From contig JAOAUD010000013.1 of the NCBI GenBank assembly GCA_030157755.1, positions 1 to 32,089 of the forward strand: 32,089 nt of DNA. Direction: 5' to 3'. The notes below the pieces were generated by a model that did not search any database, was not told the origin of the DNA, and saw only the letters and a program-made list of their open reading frames with translations. Source of the stretch: Candidatus Nanopelagicales bacterium (GTDB taxonomy: Bacteria > Actinomycetota > Actinomycetes > S36-B12 > UBA10799). Shown in pieces: positions 17,767 through 26,227 of the stretch; within the stretch, counting starts at the first letter, position 1; the number at the start of each line of letters is the position of its first letter. Both the position numbers and the translations under genes were made by a program.

Positions 17767-18789
17767 GTGAGTGAAACGCAACAACAACCAAGCACCGAGT
17801 GGGTCGAGGTTGTCAGCCCAGACGAGGAACGTCGGCACAAACAATTTGCCGAGACGATCGTCGAGATCCAAAGCAAGATCGATAGAAAGAACGGGCCAGG
17901 CCGCGCATTTCACCGCAAAGAGGTGCTCGCCGCCCGTGCCGTGGTCGAGGTGTTTGGCGATCTCCCAGCGGCCGCCGCTCACGGTTTGTTCGCCGAAGCG
18001 GGCACCTACGACGCAGTAGTTCGGATGTCCAATGGTTCGGTCGTGCCGCAACGCGATGCGATTCCCGATGTTCGCGGATTCGCACTTTCTGTTCGCGGCC
18101 TGGAAGCCCCCGGCGCACTCGGTGGCACAACTGACCGCCAGGATTTCTTGCTAATCAATCGACCCGTATTCGGGTTCCGTACCAGCCAGGAATTCGCCGA
18201 GATCGTGCCAGTCAGTGCACAGGGCCAGACTGCGCTCATCAAGTACTTCGTGTCGCGGTATGGGCCATGGAAAGGGCCGCTGGAAGCAGCCAAACTGACA
18301 AAGGACTTTCTCAAGCCGTTCTCCGGGTTCGCGACAGCGACCTTTCACTCAGCAGCCCCGATCCGAGTAGGCCCGTACGCGGCTCGAGTCCGCCTGACCT
18401 CACGGCAAGATGCGATGCACCTGGCCGCACAATTGGACTTCTCCCACGAGGTCAAAGAGCGCTTGAAAAGCGGCGACCTTGAGTACGACCTCGCCCTGCA
18501 GTTCTATGTCGACGAAGCGCAAACGCCTATTGAAGACGGGACCGTGGACTGGTCCACCGACGTGAGTCCTTACGTCGACGTGGCACGGGTGATCTTGCCG
18601 CAACAAGATGCCGAATCAATCTCCGGAAAGTCGCTGTCCGAAGAAGTCGAGGCCGACACATTCGACCCTTGGGCGGCCCTGGCCGAGCACCAGCCACTCG
18701 GCGAAATCATGCGTGCCCGAAAGGTTGCCTACTACGCGAGCCAGCAACATCGCCTCGCCGACGAGGCAGCGAGCGAGTCCAGCGACTAA
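17767..18789 (+). CDS. Catalase-superfamily (catalase-like) protein
   Basis: GTG at 17767 with GAGGAG SD upstream. GRAFHRKEVLAARAVVEV, YDAVVRMSNGSVVPQRDAIPDVRGFALSVRG, QDFLLINRPVF; C-terminal FDPWAALAEHQPLGEIMRARKVAYYASQQHR. Confidence 0.75.
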   Translation: MSETQQQPSTEWVEVVSPDEERRHKQFAETIVEIQSKIDRKNGPGRAFHRKEVLAARAVVEVFGDLPAAAAHGLFAEAGTYDAVVRMSNGSVVPQRDAIPDVRGFALSVRGLEAPGALGGTTDRQDFLLINRPVFGFRTSQEFAEIVPVSAQGQTALIKYFVSRYGPWKGPLEAAKLTKDFLKPFSGFATATFHSAAPIRVGPYAARVRLTSRQDAMHLAAQLDFSHEVKERLKSGDLEYDLALQFYVDEAQTPIEDGTVDWSTDVSPYVDVARVILPQQDAESISGKSLSEEVEADTFDPWAALAEHQPLGEIMRARKVAYYASQQHRLADEAASESSD

Positions 18790-20051
18790 GCAGCGGCAGG
18801 TTCGGTTGTTGGCTGACGCTTGCCCACGACCGCGGAGGTCACCAACGCGAGGACAAACGCGACGATCAGGCACACCACGGTGGCAGTTCCGAAAGTCAGG
18901 GCTGACGTCACTCCCATAATCACGGCAACGATGATTGCTCCTACTAGACCGACAATGACACCCGGTAGCGGTGCAAGGTCTGGCAGCTTGCCTGATACCG
19001 CAGGCAGGATTGCTCCAAATGCGGCAGCGGCGATGGTTGCCGCCACGGCGAAGATCTGTCCGGGTGCCGGAACGAACATCGCCAGGAGGATCGCGAGCAC
19101 AATGATCGCCGCGGTCACCGGCCGACGCCGACGGTACGACGTGTCCTGCGCCGCCACTTCAGAGGCGGCCGCCAGTTGAGTGTCCGCTGCGGAGGCCAGC
19201 ACGAACACAACGAAGAACATGAAGTAGCCGATCGCCAACGCTGGGGCTGCGGCAAGCAGGAATGCTTGCAGGGTTGGCGCAACAAAAGCACCGCCGTACA
19301 GCAAGATCAGGCCCAGACCGAACACCAGAACAAAGGCCGCAGCGATGACCGCGCCCCAAAGCGCCGCTTTGCCAGGCTTCTGCGAACCACGCAAGGTCAA
19401 GCCCATAGCTGGATCGAGGAATCCACACGCGCCAACACCGAGCACCAAAGCAGCCGCTGTTCCGAGTGGCAGTGCCTGATAGGGAACCAGTGAGTCGATG
19501 AGCACTTCGGGCTTACTGACGACTGCGCCACCCAGGAGCAGGATCGCGGGAATGATGAATGCGACAGCAACCGTCCAGCGACTGGTCCTGCTTGCCGCCT
19601 CCCGACCTTGCGCCAGCAAATAGCCTGCGCCAGCCAGGCCAATGACAGCCGTCACCAGCATTCGGTTGACGCCTCCCATCAAGGAGAGCACTGAACCGGC
19701 CGTTGCCAAGATCCCAGCGAGCAGTGCGAAGGACACAACGACGCCTGCCCAGTCGTACACCACCCCGGCCTTGTCACCGAGGCGCGCGCGTGTCTTGACA
19801 GCCAGCCCTGACGCGATCGCGGGCAACGCAATCACGACGATCAGCAAGAGTGCAGTCGCCAACACGAGGCCGTACGGCATTACTACAGGCGCCAGCACAA
19901 CGACATAGGCGAGCGCCGCGACGAAGATGCTCGCAGGCCCGCCATTCGCGCGCTTCTCGCGCTTGTCGCTATTGCGGATTCCTGCGGTGATTGCGAGCAA
20001 CGCCAGCACAAGTAGTGCAAGCCCGGTGCAGATTGCGGTCACGGTAGCCAT
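18786..20051 (-). CDS. Polytopic membrane protein of unknown function
   Basis: 421-aa ORF with roughly a dozen hydrophobic segments, downstream of the lipase gene on the same strand with an 18-bp gap. No family recognised. Confidence 0.75.
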   Translation of the reverse strand: MATVTAICTGLALLVLALLAITAGIRNSDKREKRANGGPASIFVAALAYVVVLAPVVMPYGLVLATALLLIVVIALPAIASGLAVKTRARLGDKAGVVYDWAGVVVSFALLAGILATAGSVLSLMGGVNRMLVTAVIGLAGAGYLLAQGREAASRTSRWTVAVAFIIPAILLLGGAVVSKPEVLIDSLVPYQALPLGTAAALVLGVGACGFLDPAMGLTLRGSQKPGKAALWGAVIAAAFVLVFGLGLILLYGGAFVAPTLQAFLLAAAPALAIGYFMFFVVFVLASAADTQLAAASEVAAQDTSYRRRRPVTAAIIVLAILLAMFVPAPGQIFAVAATIAAAAFGAILPAVSGKLPDLAPLPGVIVGLVGAIIVAVIMGVTSALTFGTATVVCLIVAFVLALVTSAVVGKRQPTTEPAAA

Positions 20052-20069
20052 TTGATTCTCGACCTCCCC

Positions 20070-21392
20070 TTACTGATTCGAGCAGTTGGTCGGGGCAGGG
20101 TTGCCGTTGAATCGATCCTTGATCCAGGACTGCACAGTGTCTCGCGATGCGACCACCACGCCTGGGTGAGTGTCGTTCGGATAGATATGGAAGTCGACGG
20201 TGTTCCCCATCTGGCAGAGCTGTTTGTCGAACGCGAGTGTGAGTTGCGGAATGATCGTCGTGTCCTTCATTCCCTGCGCCATGATGATGGGCATCTGGAT
20301 CTTCTCGGACCCAGGCGTGTTTTCCGTGGCCAACGTGTAGAAGATCGCTGGAACCGGATCCTTCACGTAGGTCGACATCGGAGCGTCTTGGAATGCATCG
20401 AACACCTGGTTTCCGCACACCGAGTCAACGATCGGCAGCTTGGCAACGCCGGCGGGCGTCAGGATGTCCGCCGGTGTCATCTGGTCGGGGTAGATACGCG
20501 ACCACGATGCTGCGATCTCCATGACAAATCCGGTCTGCCCACTCGGCTGAGTTGCGGCCAACAAACCTTGCACCGCTAGCGGTAGCGACGGAAGCAGACC
20601 AGGTGCAAGCACGACGGCGCCTTGGATGGGCAGCTCAGGTGCGTACTTGTTAGCGATCTGAGCGGCAAATGCCGAGGACTGCCCACCTTGCGAGTGTCCC
20701 CAGATCACGGTCTTGTTCGGATTGACGTCTTTCTGCCACGTGTGGACGGTTCGCACGGCATCGAGTGCGTTGCGGCCCTCAATCTGACCAACGAGGTAGC
20801 TCGGATTCCCCGGCGCGCCCATGCCTTGGTAGTCAGTCGCAACAACTGCGTAACCCTGTTCTACGAGCGGCAGGATCTGCGCCTGGTAGGTGTAGTAGCT
20901 CGGGGAATTCGGCTCGAACGGCGTCTGCGAAATTCCGCAATGTTGGTTGGTTCCGGTAGTTCCGTGCGTCAACGTGATCAGCGGGAACCCACCTGCGGGC
21001 GGTGCTGTCGTGGGCTTCACGAAGAGCCCCGACACCACCTGATCCTTGTCGTTGTTGTCCGTCGAGTGGTAGATGAAGCGGGTGCTGGCCACACCCGCCG
21101 GTGAACCTGCAACCGGCTCACTCTTGACGAGAGTTCCCGGTGCGGCCGGAGGCGGAATGGCGATGTCATAGAAGGGCGGGATCGGTGGCGTCTTGGTGAC
21201 TGCGTTGGCCGGAGGTGCGGCGATCGCCTGCGGAACTGCGGGGGTATCGATGATCGGCGAGGCGGGCGACAGCAGCGCCAACGCGATCACGCCAACGACG
21301 ATCACCGCTAGTGCGATCGCGGCATGTCCGGCACGCGAACCTTCCGGCGGTGATTGCTGACCGGAATCGTCTGCTTCAGGTTGATTCGACAC
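20070..21392 (-). CDS. Membrane-anchored secretory lipase-type alpha/beta hydrolase
   Basis: N-terminal TM AIALAVIVVGVIALALL; PLITLTHGTTGTNQHC, GYAVVATDYQGMG, GRNALDAVRTV, nucleophile elbow VIWGHSQGGQSSAFAAQ. Confidence 0.85.
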   Translation of the reverse strand: MSNQPEADDSGQQSPPEGSRAGHAAIALAVIVVGVIALALLSPASPIIDTPAVPQAIAAPPANAVTKTPPIPPFYDIAIPPPAAPGTLVKSEPVAGSPAGVASTRFIYHSTDNNDKDQVVSGLFVKPTTAPPAGGFPLITLTHGTTGTNQHCGISQTPFEPNSPSYYTYQAQILPLVEQGYAVVATDYQGMGAPGNPSYLVGQIEGRNALDAVRTVHTWQKDVNPNKTVIWGHSQGGQSSAFAAQIANKYAPELPIQGAVVLAPGLLPSLPLAVQGLLAATQPSGQTGFVMEIAASWSRIYPDQMTPADILTPAGVAKLPIVDSVCGNQVFDAFQDAPMSTYVKDPVPAIFYTLATENTPGSEKIQMPIIMAQGMKDTTIIPQLTLAFDKQLCQMGNTVDFHIYPNDTHPGVVVASRDTVQSWIKDRFNGNPAPTNCSNQ

Positions 21393-21437
21393 ACAACAGA
21401 AGGTAGTGCGTTTTGCGTGCCCAACGCGCGTCGCCGA

Positions 21438-21782
21438 TCACGAGTGGGTGCGCCAGCCCTCCACAATGACATCAAGCGTTTCCGGGTGTCTGGTGATGTA
21501 CGAGGCCACAAATGGACACTGCGGAACGACGTGGCGTCCCCGATCTCTGGAATCGGAGAGCGCGAAACTCGCCAGGCTCGAAGCGATTCCCTGACCTTCG
21601 TATTGATTCGGAACAATGGTGTGTTGCAACGTGATCACGTTCCCGTCTAGCGAGTAGTCGATCACTCCCACCACCTGGCCGTCCAAGAGCGCCTCGTACC
21701 GCCGCTCAGAACTGTTGTCTACGACTTCGACCACGCCTACCTCATCTCGACAGTTCACTGGTTCCTTGGACCCGCCGAACAC
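21438..21782 (-). CDS. GNAT-like N-acetyltransferase (small YjdJ-type)
   Basis: RRYEALLDGQVVGVIDYSLDGNVITLQHTIVPNQYEGQGIASSLASFAL, then CPFVASYITRHPE. GTG start overlaps the upstream stop (TAGTG). Confidence 0.82.
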   Translation of the reverse strand: MFGGSKEPVNCRDEVGVVEVVDNSSERRYEALLDGQVVGVIDYSLDGNVITLQHTIVPNQYEGQGIASSLASFALSDSRDRGRHVVPQCPFVASYITRHPETLDVIVEGWRTHS

Positions 21783-22624
21783 TAGGGCTTGGGTCGGTCT
21801 GTCGCCTCTTGACCAAAAAGCTCACGGTGGATGAGCTCCCATTGATTGCGATGACTCACCGATAGCAGACCCCAGGTGGTGTGCGTCGGCTCATAGGCGC
21901 TACCGGAGAGGTCGCGGGCGGCCCCGCCGGATTCCTCCAGCAAAAGCGCTCCGGCCGCGTGATCCCAGGGGTACTGGCGACCGAACACGGCAAAGTCCAA
22001 TTCACCCGTCGCCAACTCCGGATAGACGTAGCCACAGGCACCACCGCGATCGACAACTACGCGTTCCTTGTCCTGAAATCGCTGGAGGAGTTCGAGTCGT
22101 TGCTGATCTACAAAGAATGTCGTCCGAACGTCCCCGGTCATTTCGCTAAGGTCGTGCGAGGGGGTTGGCCGGGGTTCAATCTTGATGCCGTCGCAGTGCG
22201 CGCCCTGCCCAAGATGTGCGGTGTACATCCGCTGATCGATTGGCTGCCAAATCCAGCCAGAGACTGTCTGCCCCTCGTCCAACAACGCCACCATCACTGC
22301 GAATCGTGTCGCACCCCGAGCGAATGAGCCGGTGCCATCGATCGGATCGATAATCCACACTCTGCCTCCGGCAGCGGCCCGCTCAAGAATTGTGTGATTG
22401 GCAGCAACAGCTTCTTCACCGACAACAGCCGACCCCGGGTCAAGGTCAAGCAACCGACTCGTCAGCGCTTGCTCGGCGAGTTGATCGGCAACAGTGACCA
22501 GGTCGCCCGGATTCTTCTCCATGACGTCACCGGGTCCCAATGCCCTGAACCTCGGCATTATGACCTCTGCGCTGACCTCACGAATCGCCTCAGCGACGCT
22601 GTCTGCGCGAACTGAAGAAGCCAT
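21782..22624 (-). CDS. Inositol monophosphatase family protein
   Basis: VVGEEAV, WIIDPIDGTGSFARGATRFAVMVALLDEG, GAHCDGIKIE, YPWDHAAGALLLEESGG metal-binding motifs. Confidence 0.9.
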   Translation of the reverse strand: MASSVRADSVAEAIREVSAEVIMPRFRALGPGDVMEKNPGDLVTVADQLAEQALTSRLLDLDPGSAVVGEEAVAANHTILERAAAGGRVWIIDPIDGTGSFARGATRFAVMVALLDEGQTVSGWIWQPIDQRMYTAHLGQGAHCDGIKIEPRPTPSHDLSEMTGDVRTTFFVDQQRLELLQRFQDKERVVVDRGGACGYVYPELATGELDFAVFGRQYPWDHAAGALLLEESGGAARDLSGSAYEPTHTTWGLLSVSHRNQWELIHRELFGQEATDRPKP

Positions 22625-22679
22625 CGGATTCCTGTCGGTTGCAAGTGGCCTGCTGATGCGCCGACCCTAGCTGCGGTTC

Positions 22680-23315
22680 CTAGTGCGTAGCCAATCGCTG
22701 TTCCAACACGGCGACGCCATCGCCCGACAAATCTGCCAGCGCACTACCCCGGCCGACTAGCGACATCATGATTGCCTCGGCCGGGCCACTAACGATCTCA
22801 CCATCGCCGAACGTCCAATTCAGATCAGTCGCATGCAACTTGACGTTCGCTAATAGCGACTTCCGTGAAAAGCCTTTTGACGCGTCGGGGCCCGTCAAGA
22901 AGTCAAGGATCAGGAGTTGCCTGTCTGGATCGATATCGCGGCTAATGCCCAGAGGTCGCCGAATGTCCTGCCCGTGCACAACTACATCTGTCAGCGGCGC
23001 TTGCGGCCCCAGACCTGGCGGAGTGAAGTGGCTATCGGCCTTCTCACACAGCCCGGCCACAATCTCCTCGTTGCTCCGAGTGGAAACTGCCGCAGTCAGC
23101 GACAGATTCGCTCTGTCCCAGTTCATTCGATGGCGCGCCATCACGGCTATCACTTTGTAGGTCGGGGTAACCAACGGCATGAGTAGGTGCGCAGCGACAT
23201 CATGGACGGTCCAGGCTGAGCACAGACTCTGTGTCTGCCACTGATCCTCAGTAAGACCATCCAGCACATCGGCGAGCATGGTGCGTTCCTGAGCGATCTG
23301 AGCGAATTCGTCCAT
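22680..23315 (-). CDS. Maleylpyruvate isomerase / mycothiol-dependent DinB-like family protein
   Basis: ERTMLADVLDGLTEDQWQTQSLCSAWTVHDVAAHLLM, VVHGQDIRRPLG, LNWTFGDGEIVSGPAEAIMMSLVGR. Confidence 0.8.
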   Translation of the reverse strand: MDEFAQIAQERTMLADVLDGLTEDQWQTQSLCSAWTVHDVAAHLLMPLVTPTYKVIAVMARHRMNWDRANLSLTAAVSTRSNEEIVAGLCEKADSHFTPPGLGPQAPLTDVVVHGQDIRRPLGISRDIDPDRQLLILDFLTGPDASKGFSRKSLLANVKLHATDLNWTFGDGEIVSGPAEAIMMSLVGRGSALADLSGDGVAVLEQRLATH

Positions 23316-23383
23316 GCCCCGAAGGCTACCTTGCGATTTTGGCGCTCGCCGGGCAATTCTCGGCGAACTGACACCAGCGGGCA

Positions 23384-23407
23384 GTTACCCGTCACTAGTC
23401 GGGTAAC
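23384..23407 (-). terminator. Hairpin straddling the stop codon of the 23395..24411 gene
   Basis: Perfect 8-bp inverted repeat GTTACCCG-tcactagt-CGGGTAAC. TAG (and the next TGA) lie in the 8-nt loop. No U-tract. Confidence 0.45.
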
Positions 23408-24411
23408 GAGTCTCGTTCGATCGCAATCAACTGCTGATCGGCGTGGGCCTTGCGGGCTTGAGCGGACTCGATCTCTGCGGTTGCTGAAGCAACTGCATCC
23501 GCCGCATGTTGTTTGGATGCTCCTACCTCAGCAAGAAGTGCGAGCGACCGGTTGATGGCTTCAGCGTCACGGTCAGCTGAGAGCCCCGGATAGGCGCGCA
23601 GCAGTGTGTAGGCGATCGGGTCGCCGGACTGGACCGCCTCGAGCTTCGACACGATCTCGGGTTCCACTCCGGCGATGTACAAGGACCTGGCGAAGACAGC
23701 GAGCCGTGATTGGGCCTGGTTAATTTCGAACTGCATCGCGTTGTACTTCGCAATGAGCTTCGCCTGCGCTTTGTGCGCGGCATCGAGCTTGGGGGTCGCC
23801 TGCGCCAACGCGACGTTTGCGTCCGTGATCGCCGACTCGGCCGACTTGCGCTTGGCATCGAATTCAGTCGCCCAGTCCAAGCAACCGCCAGATACTGAAG
23901 AGCCGCCGTCAAACTTGGTTCCCCAGGGCGACTGCGACACCGCCTCAAGCACTCCCGCAGCATCGTCGCCCGAGGAAAGCTCCGCGCGAATCGCATCGTA
24001 GAAACCGAGGCCAAGAGTCTTCAGGGTGGCATCAACACCGGTCTGCCAATCCGGATAGTTTCGTACTCCAACTGAGTTGAAGATCGAATCCCCTGGCATT
24101 GACTGAGTGGTGTTGATGGGATTGAAGCGCGATGCCCCGCTGACGAAGTGCCCGCCCTCGGCAGCTTCCCACGCCATCATGGCGCACACGTTGCTTCCGG
24201 ATACCGGCCATTGACCTTGACGTAGGAGTGCGACAGCAAACTGCGCTGGGCTGTCAATCTGCAGCGGGGTCGCTTGAGCGGATGCCTGCGGAGTTGGTGT
24301 CACCTTGCCCGGGGCGGAGGCAGCCGTAGCGCTTGAGAGTGCCCCCGTTGACAACATGGCCACGCCTGCCACCCCAACAGCGAAGGCACGGATGCGCGTA
24401 ATTCGCCTCAA
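23395..24411 (-). CDS. Secreted protein: lysozyme/transglycosylase-like N-terminal domain fused to a coiled-coil C-terminus
   Basis: Signal peptide-like N-terminus AFAVGVAGVAMLSTGALSSATAASA. MAWEAAEGGHF...RFNPINTTQSMPGDSIFNSVGVRNYPDWQTGVDATLKTL resembles phage/actinobacterial muramidase-like domains. Ala/Glu/Lys-rich heptad-like C-terminal half. Confidence 0.65.
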   Translation of the reverse strand: MRRITRIRAFAVGVAGVAMLSTGALSSATAASAPGKVTPTPQASAQATPLQIDSPAQFAVALLRQGQWPVSGSNVCAMMAWEAAEGGHFVSGASRFNPINTTQSMPGDSIFNSVGVRNYPDWQTGVDATLKTLGLGFYDAIRAELSSGDDAAGVLEAVSQSPWGTKFDGGSSVSGGCLDWATEFDAKRKSAESAITDANVALAQATPKLDAAHKAQAKLIAKYNAMQFEINQAQSRLAVFARSLYIAGVEPEIVSKLEAVQSGDPIAYTLLRAYPGLSADRDAEAINRSLALLAEVGASKQHAADAVASATAEIESAQARKAHADQQLIAIERDSLPD

Positions 24412-24578
24412 CGTGACCTCCCTCCACTGCCGTGATAACCAGTTCTCGTCCCTAGGATCATCAACCTAGCCATCGTAAGTAAGTTCCGTAACTGATGGGT
24501 GCTGAGAAGTCAGTACGCAAGAATCGATCTAATCCGCAGGACCGCCTGCTTGCGCCAGGGATTTGGAGACCACCGCAG

Positions 24579-25442
24579 ATGCCCGAGATTCTGTGCGTCG
24601 GACTCACCACTGTTGATGTGACTTATCAACTCACGGCGCAAGCCGCTGCGGGGAAGAAGACCCAAGCCCAGGGTGCGACGCTGGCCTTCGGTGGGCCCGC
24701 TGCGAATGCGGCAGCCGCGGCCGCGACGCTCGGTTCAGACGTGACGTTATGCACAACCTTCGGACAGGGCCCTTTGTCCGAGTTCGCTGTGGCAGAGCTT
24801 GGCGCCGCGGAGGTCAAGCTCGTGGCGGCGGAATCAACCGGGCAACTTCCGATCTCCTGCGTCACGCTGACTCCAGACGGTGGCCGCACGGTGGTCTCAG
24901 CCAACGGAATTGGTGTCAGCCCGACTCCCCCAACTGAGCTCGCGGCGATCGCCAGCGCCAGCAAAGTGGTGCTGGTCGACGGGCATTACCCCGACTTGGC
25001 GATGTCAGCGCTAACGAACGCGCGCGCTGCTGGTGCAACAACAGTGATCGATCTCGGCAGTTGGAAGCATGCGCTCACGAGGCTCCTGCCTGCGTGCACA
25101 GTGGCAATAGCCTCAGCAGACTTCACCGTGCCGACTCCAGATCTGTTCGAGTACCTGTTGGCGGCAGGTCCGGAATTTGTTGCAGTGACCGATGGCGGCC
25201 GCGACATAACTTGGCAAGATTCGTCCGGGAACTCTGGCCGGATCGCTGTCCCGCAGGTTGCTGCCATCGATTCAAATGGCGCCGGCGACATCCTTCACGG
25301 GGCCTTCGCATCTCTTCTGGCGGTTCATGGCGACATCGTCGAGTGCCTCACGCAGGCCGCCGCGATAGCCAGCGCTAGCTGCACAGTCCTGGGCGCCCGG
25401 ATTCCCGCGCCTGCTGCCGCGAACCTTGGGCGGCGTCAGTGA
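24579..25442 (+). CDS. PfkB-family carbohydrate kinase
   Basis: Start MPEILCVGLTTVDVTYQL with GGAGA upstream. GGPAANAAAAAATLG; C-terminal AIDSNGAGDILHGAFASLLA (PfkB signature, catalytic D). Confidence 0.88.
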   Translation: MPEILCVGLTTVDVTYQLTAQAAAGKKTQAQGATLAFGGPAANAAAAAATLGSDVTLCTTFGQGPLSEFAVAELGAAEVKLVAAESTGQLPISCVTLTPDGGRTVVSANGIGVSPTPPTELAAIASASKVVLVDGHYPDLAMSALTNARAAGATTVIDLGSWKHALTRLLPACTVAIASADFTVPTPDLFEYLLAAGPEFVAVTDGGRDITWQDSSGNSGRIAVPQVAAIDSNGAGDILHGAFASLLAVHGDIVECLTQAAAIASASCTVLGARIPAPAAANLGRRQ

Positions 25443-26200
25443 TGACCATCGCACTCTTGATCTCGGTAGCCCTGCTCGCCGGGATCTTCGCCGGTCTCAC
25501 CGGTGCGGGTGGTGGACTGATTCTGGTTCCACTGCTGGTGTTCATGGGCTATTCGGCCCTCGAATCCGTCGCCACCAGCAACATCGCGGTCATGATTTCG
25601 GCAATCTCGGCAACAGTGATGAACTCACGAGACCACGACCTTCCGTGGCGGCGAATTCTGCTCCTTGCGTTACCGGCACTGATTCTTGCGCCGGTGGGTG
25701 CGATCATCGCCAGTCGCACCCCAGAGATCGCACTCTTGATTGCGTTCTGTGCCCTCAACATCGTCAACATCTACCTACTCGGCAAACGATCACGGCTCGC
25801 AGACACAACTGATGCGACCGACGTCGGGAATGTCGCCACCAAAGTTGTAGCGGTCGGCGGCTCCGGTGGACTGCTGGCAGGACTCTTCGGTGTGGGCGGC
25901 GGATTGGTCATGGTGCCCCTGCAGGTCCAATGGCTCGCGACACCGATTCAGGCAGCAGCGAGGATCTCGCTGGCAGTGATCATCTTCTCGAGCATTGGGG
26001 CGATCTTTGGCCACGGGGTTGCCGGGGACAACGCGTTGTTCTGGACCACCGGGTTGATCTTGGGCATCGGTGGAGTGGTCGGAGCACCCATCGGCGCCCG
26101 CATTCTGAGCCGAATTTCTCAGCGAACCTCAACAATTATCTTTCAACTGACCCTGGTTGCCGTCACAATCAGTCTGTTGGTCAAGATCTTCACTCACTAA
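25439..26200 (+). CDS. TauE/SafE-family sulfite exporter-like permease
   Basis: Two homologous halves: AGIFAGLTGAGGGLILVPLLV and GLLAGLFGVGGGLVMVPLQV. Start overlaps the pfkB stop (GTGATG). Confidence 0.9.
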   Translation: MMTIALLISVALLAGIFAGLTGAGGGLILVPLLVFMGYSALESVATSNIAVMISAISATVMNSRDHDLPWRRILLLALPALILAPVGAIIASRTPEIALLIAFCALNIVNIYLLGKRSRLADTTDATDVGNVATKVVAVGGSGGLLAGLFGVGGGLVMVPLQVQWLATPIQAAARISLAVIIFSSIGAIFGHGVAGDNALFWTTGLILGIGGVVGAPIGARILSRISQRTSTIIFQLTLVAVTISLLVKIFTH

Positions 26201-26216
26201 CCCTCGTTCACTCACC

Positions 26217-26221
26217 GGAGG
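26217..26221 (+). promoter_or_regulatory. Shine-Dalgarno GGAGG placed 6 nt before an in-frame ATC (26228)
   Basis: Sequence caccGGAGGcaacaaATCAGC; no ATG/GTG/TTG/CTG in this frame between the TauE stop (26198-26200) and ATG 26306. Confidence 0.6.
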
Positions 26222-26227
26222 CAACAA

